Shown piece by piece: positions 11,902 to 24,700 of a stretch of 64,000 nt of DNA (positions are counted from its first letter, which is position 1; each line of letters starts with the position of its first letter). Below the pieces are notes generated by a model, which worked only from the letters and a program-made list of their open reading frames with translations, had not been told where the DNA came from and did not search any database. This stretch comes from Leptasterias polaris. Lineage: Eukaryota > Echinodermata > Asteroidea > Forcipulatida > Asteriidae. The stretch lies in the NCBI GenBank assembly GCA_037783415.1, contig JAZGTN010000027.1:1884001-1948000 (forward strand). The letters are read 5' to 3'. The position numbers were made by a program, and so were the translations under genes.

Positions 11902-12252
11902 CCTAGGGTGTGTACAACATTGGTAAGATTAAAAATACAAATGTTCACAGAATTGTACATAACTTTAAATTGGTATAAAGATGGTCATGGTGGAAAACTT
12001 CCTTTGAAATAGTTTTGCTTGAAATGCCATAGTTTTTAGGAAATGAGTAAAACAATAGTCCTTATCACGCAGGATATCCGATGTTTGAAAAAAGGGTTAA
12101 AACATATTATAGGGTTTTTCACTGTTTTCTAATGACTCCGAAGACCGATTGAGCTTAAACTTTCACAGGTTTGTTATGTCATGTATATGTTGGGTCACAT
12201 CAAGTGTTAATACAGGTATTTGGCAATTGCCAATGTTGTACACGCCCTTTAA
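11902..12252. mobile_element. TTAA-type MITE, family A, copy 1
   Basis: The ends are GGGTGTGTACAACATTGG on the left and the complement CCAATGTTGTACACGCCC on the right, followed by TTAA at 12249-12252. The left TTAA is mutated to CCTA. A second copy (40046-40400) shares about the whole 345-bp sequence and keeps TTAA on both sides. Noncoding. Confidence 0.8.
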
Positions 12253-12973
12253 AACTATGTCAAACGCATGATAGGCGAACTTGTCAATAATTCAGATGCA
12301 GTTAAAGCAAGCTCATGGTGAGTTTCACACAACTAACGCAAGAAATGAGGTAAATTAATATTCATAAATTACAATTATTCTCTAGAAATTTTAACAAGAT
12401 CGGGTGTTAGTGAGAATGTCTCTTTTAATTCACGGGTTTTTTCCCCTCTCGTATAAATAGGGTATTTAAATTGATAGAAGCCAACGCAGGAGTGTCTCGG
12501 TTTGTTGAATTTAAATGAATGAGCTGATGGCAAAAACAAAATCACATTTCGAATGATTTGCATTCGATGGCGGTAGTCATCACAACCAATATTAAGACAG
12601 ACTGATGGAGAATATAACTTAACATTGTTTTGTTATATTCTTTTTTTAAACCTTGGCAGGGAGACTCAGAGAAATTAAGCAACTTCTCTGTTGAAGACGT
12701 CAAGCGCTATTTAATGGGATTTAGTTATTTGGTAAGAAAAACACACTTTCTTAGCTCCTCATCGGAATGGAAATGAGATATAAGAACGCTTTCCCCATAG
12801 TAAGCTAAGCCTTAAAGCTATTAATGTTGTCCATGTATCTCGATATGGAGTGTAGGCGTACCTGGTGGTATATATCTGCTTATATTTCTTACTGATTGGA
12901 CCGAACAGGTCGGCTAATCATGATCAGAATATCCAACTGTACATGCATCACTTCCTCCAACTCATGTCTGGGA

Positions 12974-13376
12974 CCTAAACGGTTCCCTTATACAGGATTG
13001 GTATATAGAGCTGACAAAATAGTCATAGTAGACAGTGTTTATGTTTTGTGTGATCAACTATATACGTGAAATAACAAGTGTGTCGGGAGAAAATAGTGGA
13101 AAACCACGAACAATTTTCAGCATGTAAACACATTGTCCCTAATTTTGGGTGTACAAATTACCGAAATCAGCTGTTGCGTTGTTTGTTTGTTTGGGTTTTT
13201 TGGGGGTTTTTTTTTTGGGGGGGGGGGGGGTTCGGATACATTTTTCTTGAAATCAAATTCATTTCAGAGGAAAATATTTCACAGAAAAAATTGTTCAAGT
13301 TTGAACTTCATAATTAGTAGCTTTCAGACAAAAGTTAAACAATGACGTCCTTACCAATGCTGTATAATACCTTTAA
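12974..13376. mobile_element. TTAA-type MITE, family B, copy 1
   Basis: It shares most of its length with the element at 19930-20323. The right end is GTATAATACCTTTAA with TTAA at 13373-13376; the left end is diverged. A T/G-rich run (about 13196-13231) with 14 consecutive G is inserted in its middle. Noncoding. Confidence 0.7.
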
Positions 13377-13952
13377 AGTCGCATTCATTCTTTTTAGATT
13401 AATTAGTTTTTTATTATTCAGGATGATGTGATTTGCCAAGAAATTATCCTTCCAAGGTTGATAAACAATGGCTCTGATGATCCCAAGACTGCTGTGGGGC
13501 TAATAGGCCGATGGAGACCCACAATTTTCATCTTGATGATTTTGCGAGGTCAACGACCCGTTGGAACGAAGCTCACATTATAATCAATATCAAATTTGTT
13601 GGAGGCGGCTTCTGACAAAAACAAACATAACCTCAGAACTTGCATGTGAAAAGGACACACTGATGTACATGTAGCAGAATCACTTTAAAAACACTGGAGA
13701 AAAAAAGGATTGTTGTTGTTTTTGGAAGACAATATAATTAAAACAGTCTGTATGTCGAAGTTGAATGCCTTTCCACAAAAGACACTTGTAGTGTTGACAT
13801 GCACTTGTCAAATCTGCAATGTTTATATTTCGATCAGAGACATGTTTTTATAATATCGCATTCCAACACATTTTGTTTTCTCAGACAGGATTTAAGATTT
13901 TCGGTGGACAGCAATACTCAGTTTAATTGCTTTCGAGCCTATCATTTTTTTC

Positions 13953-14897
13953 TTAAAGGGACACACCGGTTACCTGTTCACGCAATTTAGTCATGTAGAA
14001 TCAAAGACAGTTATTTCTAGATGGTTTTTATATTTTTTTTATACAAAAATATCACGTAATTAACGAGAAATGACCGAAAAAACAAAAGCGGTCAAAGGTC
14101 ACCGTATACGCTTTACCAGCCGTTGCAAGTGTCAAATTTACGGGATACATGCTGTGCAATGTTGCAAGTAGACTGGTGCTCTGTTTATGTTTAAGTGTTT
14201 TACCACGACAAGGCATTAGGATCCAGTCCACGTTATCCGTCTGGACAATTGCTGCAAGTGTATAGACAACGGACACGGAAACCAGTCAACCCGCCCCCCA
14301 GCAAACTCGCCAATTACAAAGTCCCAACTACAAAGTCGCCCCTATCAAAGTCGCCCTCTCACGTACAAACTCGTCCCCTCTCAAAGTCTCTTGGCTAGTG
14401 GGTTTCCGTCGCGCTGTAGCACTGCCGAGATACTATGCTTGCAAGCGACACAACTGCCCCTGTGTTACGTGTAGGAGGTCCCCACGCTGTGCACTGTAAG
14501 ACACGCTTCCGTTGCTCGGACTCTCTGATATAAAATCTTACGTTCGACTTTTTTGTATTATTTACAACTTGTATCCATAATTTGAATACGTATTTTTGTG
14601 TGTCAAATAGGCCTACTCATGAATTCTTGTTAAAAAACAGAGTTGAATTCGGTGAAGTAATTATTTTTTATACCGCTGGAAGTAAAACTAACTCCGAAGA
14701 TCACGAGGGTTATCCGAACCCCAAAAGTGGTTCGGATAACCCATGTGACCTTCGTTTTTTTTTAAATGCTCAAAAACGACCAAAATTGATGGTTTATTTT
14801 AGGAAACGTTCTTCTCCATTCCTGGAAGACCTTTGGAGTAATGTTTTAGTCTATTTTGTAGCCAAAATAGCCCAACGAAGCCGGTGTGTCCCTTTAA
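13953..14897. mobile_element. 945-bp TTAA-flanked element, family C
   Basis: TTAA at 13953-13956 and 14894-14897 bracket inverted ends AAAGGGACACACCGG and its complement. Inside are a degenerate run of CAAAGTCGCCCC-like units (about 14308-14395) and a 14-bp perfect stem (14707-14720 with 14729-14742, 8-nt loop). The readings 14195-14398 and 14582-15118 show no recognisable domain, so the element is treated as nonautonomous. Confidence 0.75.
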
Positions 14898-15984
14898 ACC
14901 GAAACGGCTCTCTGTCAAAACACCCAAATCAAGGAAATATTTTCGCTTGCAAAATTCTGCGGCTAGATATTCTTGTTTTTGAAGCCGCTGTTGACATAAA
15001 CCTGTGGCGCAAACTCAGTTTTCAGGAAGGTCGACCCACGCAGAAGGGTATAAAGGTGTTCAATACGAAGGGACCTTTTTGTTTATTGAAAGAAAGAAAA
15101 AACACGTCAATGTCGTAATTTTGATCTAAGTGAAAATCAATCTGTAAATCTTATGAACATCGTTTCTTTCAAAAACAAAGCAAAATTGATAGCCTTCGGT
15201 ATTAAAGAATATTTCTCTGTAGTTGCATTTTATTGTATTATTATTATTTTATTTTTTTCGGGGGAGGCTTTTCCTTTATTCCCACTTTTAAATATTTATC
15301 GTCTAAGTTTATTTAACTATTCTTATTGACAGCTTTATGTTTTTTATAGTTACCCACAGATTAAGCCTAAAGTCTAATTAAAAATAAAATCAGCTGTACC
15401 TAAAGTCAGTCAATTCTAATAGATGTGCATTTTGTCACCGGTGTGCTGTCAGATAATCAACTCGAAAACTAGAGGAGTGTTCTGAAACTCATCAGGTACT
15501 GTATGTACAAGAGAGTGATAATTATGGCCACTTAGGTTGATAACTTTATTTTGAATGAGTCAATGACGTTCGGGCCTAAAACTCTGCTTGTTGGAGCGTG
15601 ATGATTTGTTTTCTCGTATTTATTTATTTAATTTTTTTAATAAGGGTCTTTTCTTTCTTCATTCCAATGCATGCATTAAGATAGACTCATAGAGCTGATC
15701 AAAGCTAAACAAACCTCCTAGGAATCGAATTCTTGTCCCCGCCATAGATAAAAATTCACATAGACGGTATTAAACTGCGATCGGCTACTAATTACCGTTT
15801 CATTTTCATGGCGACTGTTCTAATTCCCGCCGATAATTGGAAATCTTCGTTGCACAAAACAAGTCCCTCACTACGGGGTTAAGGTGGAGTGGGTGAAGCG
15901 GGGCAGGGGGGATGGGGGGGGGGGGGGGTCTCCGTGCTGCATATAATTGATACTAACCCTGTAGTAGTTTATCCGTGTGAATGA
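14898..15984. other. No gene seen; spacer with a G-rich run
   Basis: AT-rich intergenic sequence with a purine/G run near 15900-15929. Nothing else could be supported. Confidence 0.45.
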
Positions 15985-16980
15985 TTAAAGTCACCTGGAA
16001 ATAGAATTTATTTTTATTTTTAAATATAAGAGTATATGTATACTAACAATAAAACAATTTTTTGAGTAATTGTTTGTCAGTATTTATATGTAAAAAAAAT
16101 ATATAAAGTTGTTTGGGGGCGACTCCGCCCATCCCTTTTTGTGACGTCAATCGAGGAAGACTTCGCCTCGATTGAACATCGACCCCACTCGAACTTGCCT
16201 GCATTTACGTTGTATATACACGTGCAAGTAGTGAGATTGTACGTTTCGTTTGGTTATCCAAAAGGGTTTTTTTTCTTGCATTTTTCCAGCGAAAATTGCT
16301 GCTGGATGCAGCAAAACGACTAAAGATGGGGTCAGCCAGCATTTTTTTCCTGCAGATCCCAAATAATAGGCAGTTACGGGCATCGAAAGTTAGGCTAACG
16401 AGGGCAAAGTGGTCCGGTCCGACGTCGTTTTCAGCGCTATGCAGCGAACACTTGGATAGCCCGGGGATTTTTTCGTTGGCAGTAGCGTGCAAGGGAAGTT
16501 GCAGTGAAGCTTAGGTTACCAGTGAAATGTTTCTGGTGGAAAAACAATACCTCGTATTATCCGTGTTCTCGTTATGACCATGCTCGTATCTTCCGTTTTT
16601 AAGACATAAAAACGCGCATGGGACAGTTCGGGACCGGTGAAAAACCTCGTATAAACTGGCGTCTCGTATTACTATTAGTCGACTGTACACTGTCCTATCC
16701 TAGGATTGCATTGGGTGGTGACGTCCGAATACGAAAACGCATGATACTGATCAGGTACCCAGACGTAATGTACGGGACCAGACGACACATTTTCTCCTGC
16801 CTCGATTGACGTCACGAACAGCGCCATGTAAAGGGGGGCCTATTTTTTAATTTGTAATTAAAAGAAAAATACAATTTTTTAACCTTAGTAAATTGTTTAT
16901 TCACATTCCACTCATAAAAATGTATATATTAATGACAAAAGCTTTATTTTGAAAAAAATACCACTGCCAGGTGCCTTTAA
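15985..16980 (+). mobile_element. 996-bp TTAA-flanked Kolobok-like element carrying a THAP remnant
   Basis: TTAA at 15985-15988 and 16977-16980 flank inverted ends AAAGTCACCTGG and CCAGGTGCCTTT (one mismatch). A second, internal inverted pair TGACGTCAATCGAGG (16142-16156; complement at 16800-16814) encloses a region with a THAP-like sequence. TTAA duplications with a THAP-bearing transposase are the known signature of the Kolobok superfamily, so that assignment is preferred over piggyBac. It has lost most of the transposase. Confidence 0.65.
16326..16512 (+). pseudogene. THAP zinc-finger remnant of a transposase
   Basis: The reading contains FFLQIPNNRQLR, then RAKWSGPTSFSALCSEHL. This matches the second half of a THAP domain: the F-x-x-x-P phrase, an invariant tryptophan and the C-S-x-H zinc ligands. 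The first C-x-x-C pair is not visible in frame upstream, and the reading ends shortly after the domain. It is a fragment with no catalytic domain. Chance similarity is possible because only about 45 residues are involved. Confidence 0.55.
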
Positions 16981-18183
16981 TGTTACGGATGTATCAGGTT
17001 CCTTTTTTCCCAAAAGATGGTAAGCTATTTTAGGGGTTTTCTCAGCTTTAACTAGCTCCCTTTGCTGCTGGAAATGTCCCAGTTAAGAGTTTCACCCCAA
17101 ATGAGGAGAACTCTTGGGTGTGCTGGGAGGGTGAGATCGTATGGGGCATGGTGAAGGTTGGTCGGGACAAGAAAATTGCCATCGGGTTTCAACTTAAAAA
17201 ATTACCGCCCATAGTTAAAACAAATAAAATAAAAAAATCCCGTAAAAAAATCCCGTTTATTTCTACATTAATTTTCATATAGATTTGATTTTATGGGGGT
17301 CCGATGAGTTATGTACACACACGGTGTAATCCTGTGCTATTTCGTTTTCTGTCAACAGAGTATTTAGACTGTTAATATTCGAAGTGGTTAAATTAGTGTT
17401 TAAAACTCATAATTCCCTGAGCAAAGTCATGGTCTTTATAGTGCAGTGAAATCCATCTTATTAACGGTGTCATTTTTCAAACTGTGCAGCCGACACAATC
17501 TGTTTAATACCTTTACTTGTCGTTATCTTCCCCTGAGTCGGGCGATGTATTTGGGTGAACAAAGATTGGTTTCAATTAATTCAAGTAATAATGTCTGCAA
17601 TCATTTTGAACTGAGCAGGACGTTTACTGGTTAGAAAACCTGTTTCTCGCACTCGGTTTACATCGAGCTGAAAGTTTTCATTCAGAAGCGATTTCAATGT
17701 TATCCAGGTGATAATGGCATGCGTCTGAAAGAGAGCGATTTTTCATCCACATAAATGGGGTTTATTTCGGCCACATAATAACCCTAGCCCTATCATCGAG
17801 ATTTTCGTCAGCAGAACCCCTGTATTCATCTCTCCAGTGTGAACTGTGATTGTACTAACTGTAATTCTCGGAGCCATGTGTTTCTGTATCGTTTACATTT
17901 CCCCGCGGCGACATCCATACGAGCAGAGATTGGATGTTTAAATTTGGAGTAGATTTCCCCTAGCGGTGATTGAACGTGAAGAGCGGACTTTCCCGGTAGA
18001 AAGAGCAAATAACTTGTTTTTCCTCAGCTGTCATGGCTTGAGCATCAGTTCTATCCTTTAAAACGGAGCTTTTGTCAGTTCTTTTTCAGACAGGCTAGAA
18101 GCCCACGGACTGATTACTATAATTTTGGCAGGACTCAAGTAGCTGCAGCGCACGCGCATTGGACTCATTCTTGGTGCCTGGTA
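16981..18183. other. Upstream region of the opsin gene; no gene seen
   Basis: No supported reading frame. This is the proximal 5' flank of the opsin gene and probably holds its regulatory DNA, but apart from the two sites listed next no individual element can be defended. Confidence 0.4.
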
Positions 18184-18191
18184 ATTTGCAT
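18184..18191. promoter_or_regulatory. Octamer (POU-type) site upstream of the opsin
   Basis: ATTTGCAT is the perfect complement of the POU/Oct octamer ATGCAAAT. It lies about 120 bp upstream of the TATA-like box of the opsin gene. Function is inferred from the motif and position only; an octamer also arises by chance at a modest rate in AT-rich DNA. Confidence 0.35.
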
Positions 18192-18309
18192 TAAAGCCCC
18201 CTTCCTCGTGGGTGATGCTGTCCCGGCCAGGTACTCTTTTAGCGTTTCTTTTTTAATGTGAATAAGTAATTATGAGTTATCATAGCTGATGCTAATGTCA
18301 AAGCTAACC

Positions 18310-18317
18310 TATAAAAT
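18310..18317 (+). promoter_or_regulatory. TATA box of the opsin gene
   Basis: TATAAAAT is followed about 34 bp later by an initiator-like CACAGTCT (18343-18350) and 140 bp later by the opsin start codon. No ATG occurs between that point and the start codon, which suits a short leader. A TTTTGCAG at 18368-18375 resembles a splice acceptor, so an intron in the leader cannot be excluded. Confidence 0.5.
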
Positions 18318-18449
18318 GAAGCCCTGCATGCCGTATCGACCACACAGTCTTAGTCGTGATATTTTGATTTTGCAGTGTACATCAATAGCGCAGCGTGTGA
18401 ACGCGGCCAGAGATCTATCGTTTGCAACTAGCCAGGTTGGGTGGGCATC

Positions 18450-18795
18450 ATGAACACCACTTCCTCGTCAGTAACAGATGACACTCTAGCGTCTACGCTA
18501 AGTGGAGATACCACCACCACCGAGGGGATCCCTGCTGCCGTTTACGATGTTACCTCAGTCTACCTAGGGCTGCTCACTTTCTTTGGTATTCTAAACAATG
18601 GCCTCGTCCTTGTTCTATACGGCCGATACCGGAATCTACGCAATCCGATCAACATGTTTCTGGTGAACATAAGCGTTGGTGACTTGAGCGTGTCAGTTTT
18701 CGGGAGCCCGTTTACATTTGCGTCAAATGTCGGCAGAAGGTGGCTGTTTGGACCAGGTGGATGTACTTGGTATGCCTTTATTGTGACAGTTTGTG
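18450..18795 (+). CDS. Opsin exon 1: N-terminus, helices 1-2, start of helix 3
   Basis: Starts at MNTTSSSVTDD; the ATG has A at -3. A GTG 9 bases upstream in frame is not a plausible eukaryotic start. It encodes helix 1 (LGLLTFFGILNNGLVLVLY), the first cytoplasmic loop, helix 2 with its conserved aspartate, and the start of helix 3 with C105. It ends one base into a glycine codon before the strong donor GTGAGT at 18796, matching the helix-3 junction of ciliary opsin genes. Confidence 0.93.
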
Positions 18796-21700
18796 GTGAG
18801 TTCACTTTTCAATTAAGTACGTTAGGTATTTTTGCTTTTAGTTTGTATAGCGTTACTTAAAAAAGAAAAACGAGCGACGACAAATAACTTTAAGGTAAAT
18901 ATTAAGAAACAAAATGGTCCAACAAAGGGAAAAAGGAACTTTAGTATGATGTTAATTGAATCAAAGTGATTAAAACTAATTTAGATTGGTTGAATTTTAT
19001 TGGGATGAATCGGTGTAGATTGGATGGATTCGGGTTGGATCGGATAGCGTTAGATTTTAGGTACACGTGATAATTGAAATTGATCGCATGCAATTCAAAA
19101 CTGCTATTAAGGGGCACATGGGCACGTGCTCATTGTTTATCTGCCACTGCCACTGGACGGGAGCGACACTCAATCGACACCGTCCTTGATGAATTCGCTA
19201 AAGTGACTAATACTTCGAGAAGACTGCGCAAAATTTGTTGCTATAAGAGAAGCTCCAAGGTCAAATTGAGTTTTGGGGTAAAATGTCATTGTATGATTTC
19301 AAAGCAAAATCTGAAACAAGACGTCATCGGACAGCCAAAACAAATAGGTCTGTATCGTCCAAAGAGGAATTTCTGCGCCAGTCATAAGCTCAAATTCAAT
19401 GCCGTTTTGATTGAATGTCATTAGAATCCAGAACTTAACATTCTTTGTACAAAAATTACAGACCATATATTTTTTTAAGGTGACGTCAATGAGGTTTATT
19501 GATTTGTTTTGTTTTTTTGACAAAATTGCACTTAATGGTATCAAAACACACTGGCATTTTACACCAATTTAGAGACTTGTAATTTTCCCCCATTTTCACA
19601 AGGACTCCGTCTATTGGAAAATGAGTGGATCACAAAACTGCATTTGACCTTGCAGCCCAATGCTGCAAGTGCCTGCATGCGTGTCTCGGCATTAGTATGT
19701 TTTTGTGTGTATCCATCTTATCATTTCTCAAGCTTGTCTTGCAATTTTCAAGCCACGCTGTGACTTATTCTCCTCAGAAGTTTGATAATACGACACTCAT
19801 ACGAGATAGAGCACTTGTTGATCACCCCTTTCTTATGGACATAAAAGAGCTGATTTTCTGTGATACATGTACACATAATGGAGACTTTGCGTTACGAGGG
19901 GTCAATTTCACGAAGCGCTAAGTTTGATCTTAAAGGTATTTTATAGGATTTGTAGAGCTGACATTATAGTCGCAGACACCGTCATGTTTTGATTGATCAA
20001 CAATATACATGAAATAACAAACCTGTGAAAATGTGGGCTTAACCCGTTGTGTGAGTTAGGAGAAAGTAGTAGAAAACCACGCAAAATTTTCAGCATGATG
20101 TAAAAACATATTTAATTGTCCTTAATTTTGGTTGTTACAACCGAAATCAGTTGGGATTTTTAAAGGTTTTTTGGTAGGCTTACAATATGTAATATAACTC
20201 TATTTAAGAGGGAAATAGTTCACAGAAAAAAATGGTCTTTGTATGAACTTCATAACCAGTAGAGTTTCAGACTAAAATTAAACAATGATTTTTTGTTTAT
20301 CCTTACCTGTATAATACCTTTAATTAAGCAAAGTTATAGTAACAATACAAATCGTTATGGAATCATTGACAACTCATCTGAAGATGTATCTTAGTGCTTG
20401 GTAAAATCGAGCCCATAACGTTGCAAGATAAACTCATATATTATGTTAAGATACTGCGAACAGATAGCAATATAAGAAAGGGATTATTATTTTGCTTTTG
20501 CTGAAGACAATGCAATTACTAATTATGAAATGTCAGTTTCTTTATTAAACTTCAAATATTTCAAGTTATTTGTGTACAATTTATAAATGTGTTAATATAT
20601 TTTTACAATGTTTTTGGAGAAAAAGTTCAACAGTTGTCGATACTTTAGTTGCGAACAGTCCCCATCCACATAACATACTATTAAGGTCAAGCATTGTTGG
20701 CCGTTTTTGTTTTGGTCGGTAATTGCCTTATATGAAATCGGTAATTGCCATAAAAATTAACATTTGCCTTTTCTCGGATTGCCTTGATGGTAGGATTATA
20801 CAATGCCAAGAGGTTTTACAGTACACTTAACCTCCAAATGTATTCTTTATTATAATCTGGATATGTTTGTGTTTAGGCTTGTTTATGCCTCTGACGAAGG
20901 TCCGGTCTGGATCGACGCCATCTCCCCTAGAAGTTTAGCTTGGTCCGAAACGTTCATTCAAATTTTCTGCTAGAAGAAATTTGGAAATTTGCGTTGTACA
21001 ATTTCGGACCGCCGGTGTATGAGGAAATGAAAAATCCGAATTTCTGATAGCAGAAAATGAAAATTTTGAAAAGGGACTTTATTTGAACATGAATTTTGTT
21101 TTTATTTTACCAGATTTTGGGGAAAATGGGTTGTCCACTTTTGGTCCTTCATATGCATAGTATAGTAATAAGTCGCAATGCAAACCAATCTCAGAGCGCG
21201 CAATCTGTCACAGCACATGACACGAGATATCCGGTTGAAAATACAACTGATTTTATTTTGTTATTCGGTGCAGCAAATTTTTTTTGCTTATTTCTTCGAA
21301 GGTGACATTCTCAACTGGCGTAGATTTTTGTTAGGATAGGGATGCATTGGATGTTATTCAAACATTTCCCCGCCCACGTACAAATTACATACGCCTTGAG
21401 ACGCCTGTTGTGGGCATAGAAAATAAAACCATACTTTTCCAATCATTAGGCCTTCTCTTTACTGTTTTTGTTCTCTGAAAACCCTTTGTGCGTTCTCTAG
21501 GCCTTTGTCAAGCAGCTTATTTTTGAAAACATACAATTCTCTTTCTAAAGGGCCTACGGACAACGGGAACAGCGTGTTCGAATGAAAGAACATTTTTTTT
21601 TTTTTTTTTTTACTCATTATAGATTATAAACTTAAACCTCCACTGGCCACTGGAAAGAAATTCAATCACGTGTATGAAAATGTAATCACGGCGATACACT

Positions 21701-24700
21701 GGAACGACAATTAGGCCGTACGGTGTAAACGAAAAGATGCCTGGAAAATGATTTCCGTTCCGACCCCCGTGGGTCTACTTTTTGAAGGTATATTTTGTGA
21801 GTTGTAGACATACTAAACACTATACTAAAAGTTCTCCAAAAAAATATCCAGTCAAATTTGCAAAAACATGCAAAGTTTGCTAAAAACGTTGTTGGGCGCA
21901 ATCTGTAAAAATGCGCGCGCGCAATGTGCATGTTTTTGCAAATTTGACTGGATATTTTTTGGAGAACTTTTAGTATAGTGTTTAGTATGTCTACAACTCA
22001 CAAAATATACCTTCAAAAAGTAGACCCACGGGGGTCGGAACGGAAATCATTTTCCAGGCATCTTTTCGTTTACACCGTACGGCCTAATTGTCGTTCCAGT
22101 GTATCGCCGTGATTACATTTTCATACACGTGATTGAATTTCTTTCCAGTGGCCAGTGGAGGTTTAAGTTTATAATCTATAATGAGTAAAAAAAAAAAAAA
22201 AGTTCTTTCATTCGAACACGCTGTTCCCGTTGTCCGTAGGCCCTTTAGAAAGAGAATTGTATGTTTTCAAAAATAAGCTGCTTGACAAAGGCCTAGAGAA
22301 CGCACAAAGGGTTTTCAGAGAACAAAAACAGTAAAGAGAAGGCCTAATGATTGGAAAAGTATGGTTTTATTTTCTATGCCCACAACAGGCGTCTCAAGGC
22401 GTATGTAATTTGTACGTGTGCGGGGAAATGTTTGAATAACATCCATCCCTATCCTAACAAAAATCTACGCCAGTTGAGAATGTCACCTTCGAAGAAATAA
22501 CAAAAAAGAATTTGCTGCACCGAATAACAAAATAAAATCAGTTGTATTTTCAACCGGATATCTCGTGTCATGTGCTGTGACAGATTGCGCGCTCTGAGAT
22601 TGGTTTGCATTGCGACTTATTACTACTAGCGGGATGCCGCGCTTCGCGCGGCACCCGCTAGGTGGGCGCGATTCTTGCCCATAAAATGTGACAACGGTGC
22701 ATGGGGTAAGGGGGGGGGGGTAATTGGAGAGGATATCAGAGTTTATAACTTTCAGAATTGGTTTGGTAAAGATATTTAAAATCTGTACGCAATGTAGTTA
22801 TGTCCTAATGATAAAATGTTGAGCAAGCAAAAGGTGTTGAGTGCGGTCGAAGGCGACGCGTCGCCTTCCCTCACCGTTTTCGCCCCTTTTCTCGACTACG
22901 AAGCATAAGTTGGGGGTGTGTTTTAATATTTGGGAATGATATAAAAAGGCAATGATGCATGCTTGGCATGATATGTAGGTTTTTGGATATATCAAGACTT
23001 TTTGAATATCCAACAAAGGCCTGAGTAATCCATGAAATATAGGACCTATGCTCCTGTGCTCCTAAAATTTGTAAAATGTTTGAATTTATGTATAGGCCTA
23101 ATACTTGATTTCCTTTTTTCTTTATTTCTGGATTTGTTTGTGTCTCTGTCTCTTGATTTCTTAAATGTGTCTTTGTTTCTATATTTTCTCTTTCTGAATA
23201 TCCGTGTTTGGCCGTTGTGAACTTTGTATTTTCTCAGTATTCTATTTAATTGTTTCTGTAATTAGGCCTATGTGTTTTTCTGACTCAGTGGTCTGTTTGT
23301 CTTTTTATTTGTTTATTTTGTTTATGTCTTGGTTTCGTTATTTCCTTAGTTGCAGGGGGCCTATTATTTATCTCTGATGTTTCTTGATATCTATTGACGT
23401 TTATTTTGTAATGTTTTTATGTCACTATGTTACAGTTGATTTCGATGTTTCTATGTCACTAATTCTGTGTTTTTTATTATTTCGGGTGTGGATGCGTTTG
23501 TTTCCGTATTTCGTTCTTCTAGATTTTGTAAATGGTTGATAGTACAATAATAATGTTAAGTATTACAGGGGTGTGATTTTGCACATTTTGTTGATGACAG
23601 TTTGTAAACTTGTTTTTGTCTTGACAGACCAGGCAGTTGTTCAAATTTTATTCATCGTACGTCTAAAGATTTAAATAGGAAACGAAAATAAAATAAAAAT
23701 GATTTGTGTGTTTTCGTTTTCCTTTATTAATTTGTTCCTTTCTGTCTGTCCTTGATTTCTTGATTTATATGCTTGTTTGGAGGAGGCTTTATTTTTGTCC
23801 ATTTTCCCTTTATTTCATTGTGTCGTTATTTCTTGCTTTCTTTATGCCTTGTTTCTTTATTTCTTTATTGCTCGGAAATTATTGGTTGTATTTAGGCCTA
23901 CATACCACTAAATGCAGGTAACGACTAATATTCGACAATGCTTGTCTTTGTGAATATTATGTTGTTATTCAGTCAATGAGTATAGGCCTAAATAACGTAA
24001 GCAATCAATTTATGAAAGAAATAATATAAGGACAATTTATAACGGGGACATAGGAGGTCACATCTGCCCAATAAAATGAAATGAGCTGGAAGAAGACAAA
24101 GCATCATTAACAGAAAATATGCAGTATCTGTAGAAATTAGGATTACCCCCCCCCCCCCTCCCCCACCCCGCACCCCCCCCCCCCCCCCCCCCTTTGAGCT
24201 GCATTTTAAATCAGTCATCTCGCTATATTAGTATGCCGTTGCACATAGGCGCGGGGAGACGTTGGAACACCAGTGCCAACCCAGTAAGCGGTGTCCGGCA
24301 AGCGAAACTTCCCAGAATGCACAAATGCAATAGCGAACGCAAATTTGAAGACTGGCAAAACCCCCCAATTTATGTTTTGAATATGCCAAATTTATCCAAA
24401 AATCAACACCCACAAATCATCTGACACCCTCACGCAAGCTCCGCTACAGACTAACCCCGGCGCCAAAAAAAAAAAACAGGCAAGGGCCGACCACCAACGC
24501 GGGTATCCGGCTGCCGTTGCACACAATCGCGGGTAGACGTCGGAATAGTTATCCCAACATGCAAATTGTTTATTGCGTGATCCTTGAGAAATTACCTTAG
24601 TCATGCAGCGCTACTTCTGATTGTTCACTGAAAAGACTCATAGGTCGTTAAAACCGTGGACTTTTGGTTACACAAAATGCAGTAGATATTTATTGATAAA

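Noticed and set aside
11902..12252. piggyBac origin for the TTAA-type MITEs
   Set aside because: The TTAA target alone would allow it, but the purine-first ends and the THAP remnant in a sister element fit Kolobok better. Not settled without a full-length relative.
18441..18449. Upstream GTG start for the opsin
   Set aside because: The ATG at 18450 has a good context and gives a normal opsin N-terminus with an N-T-T sequon.
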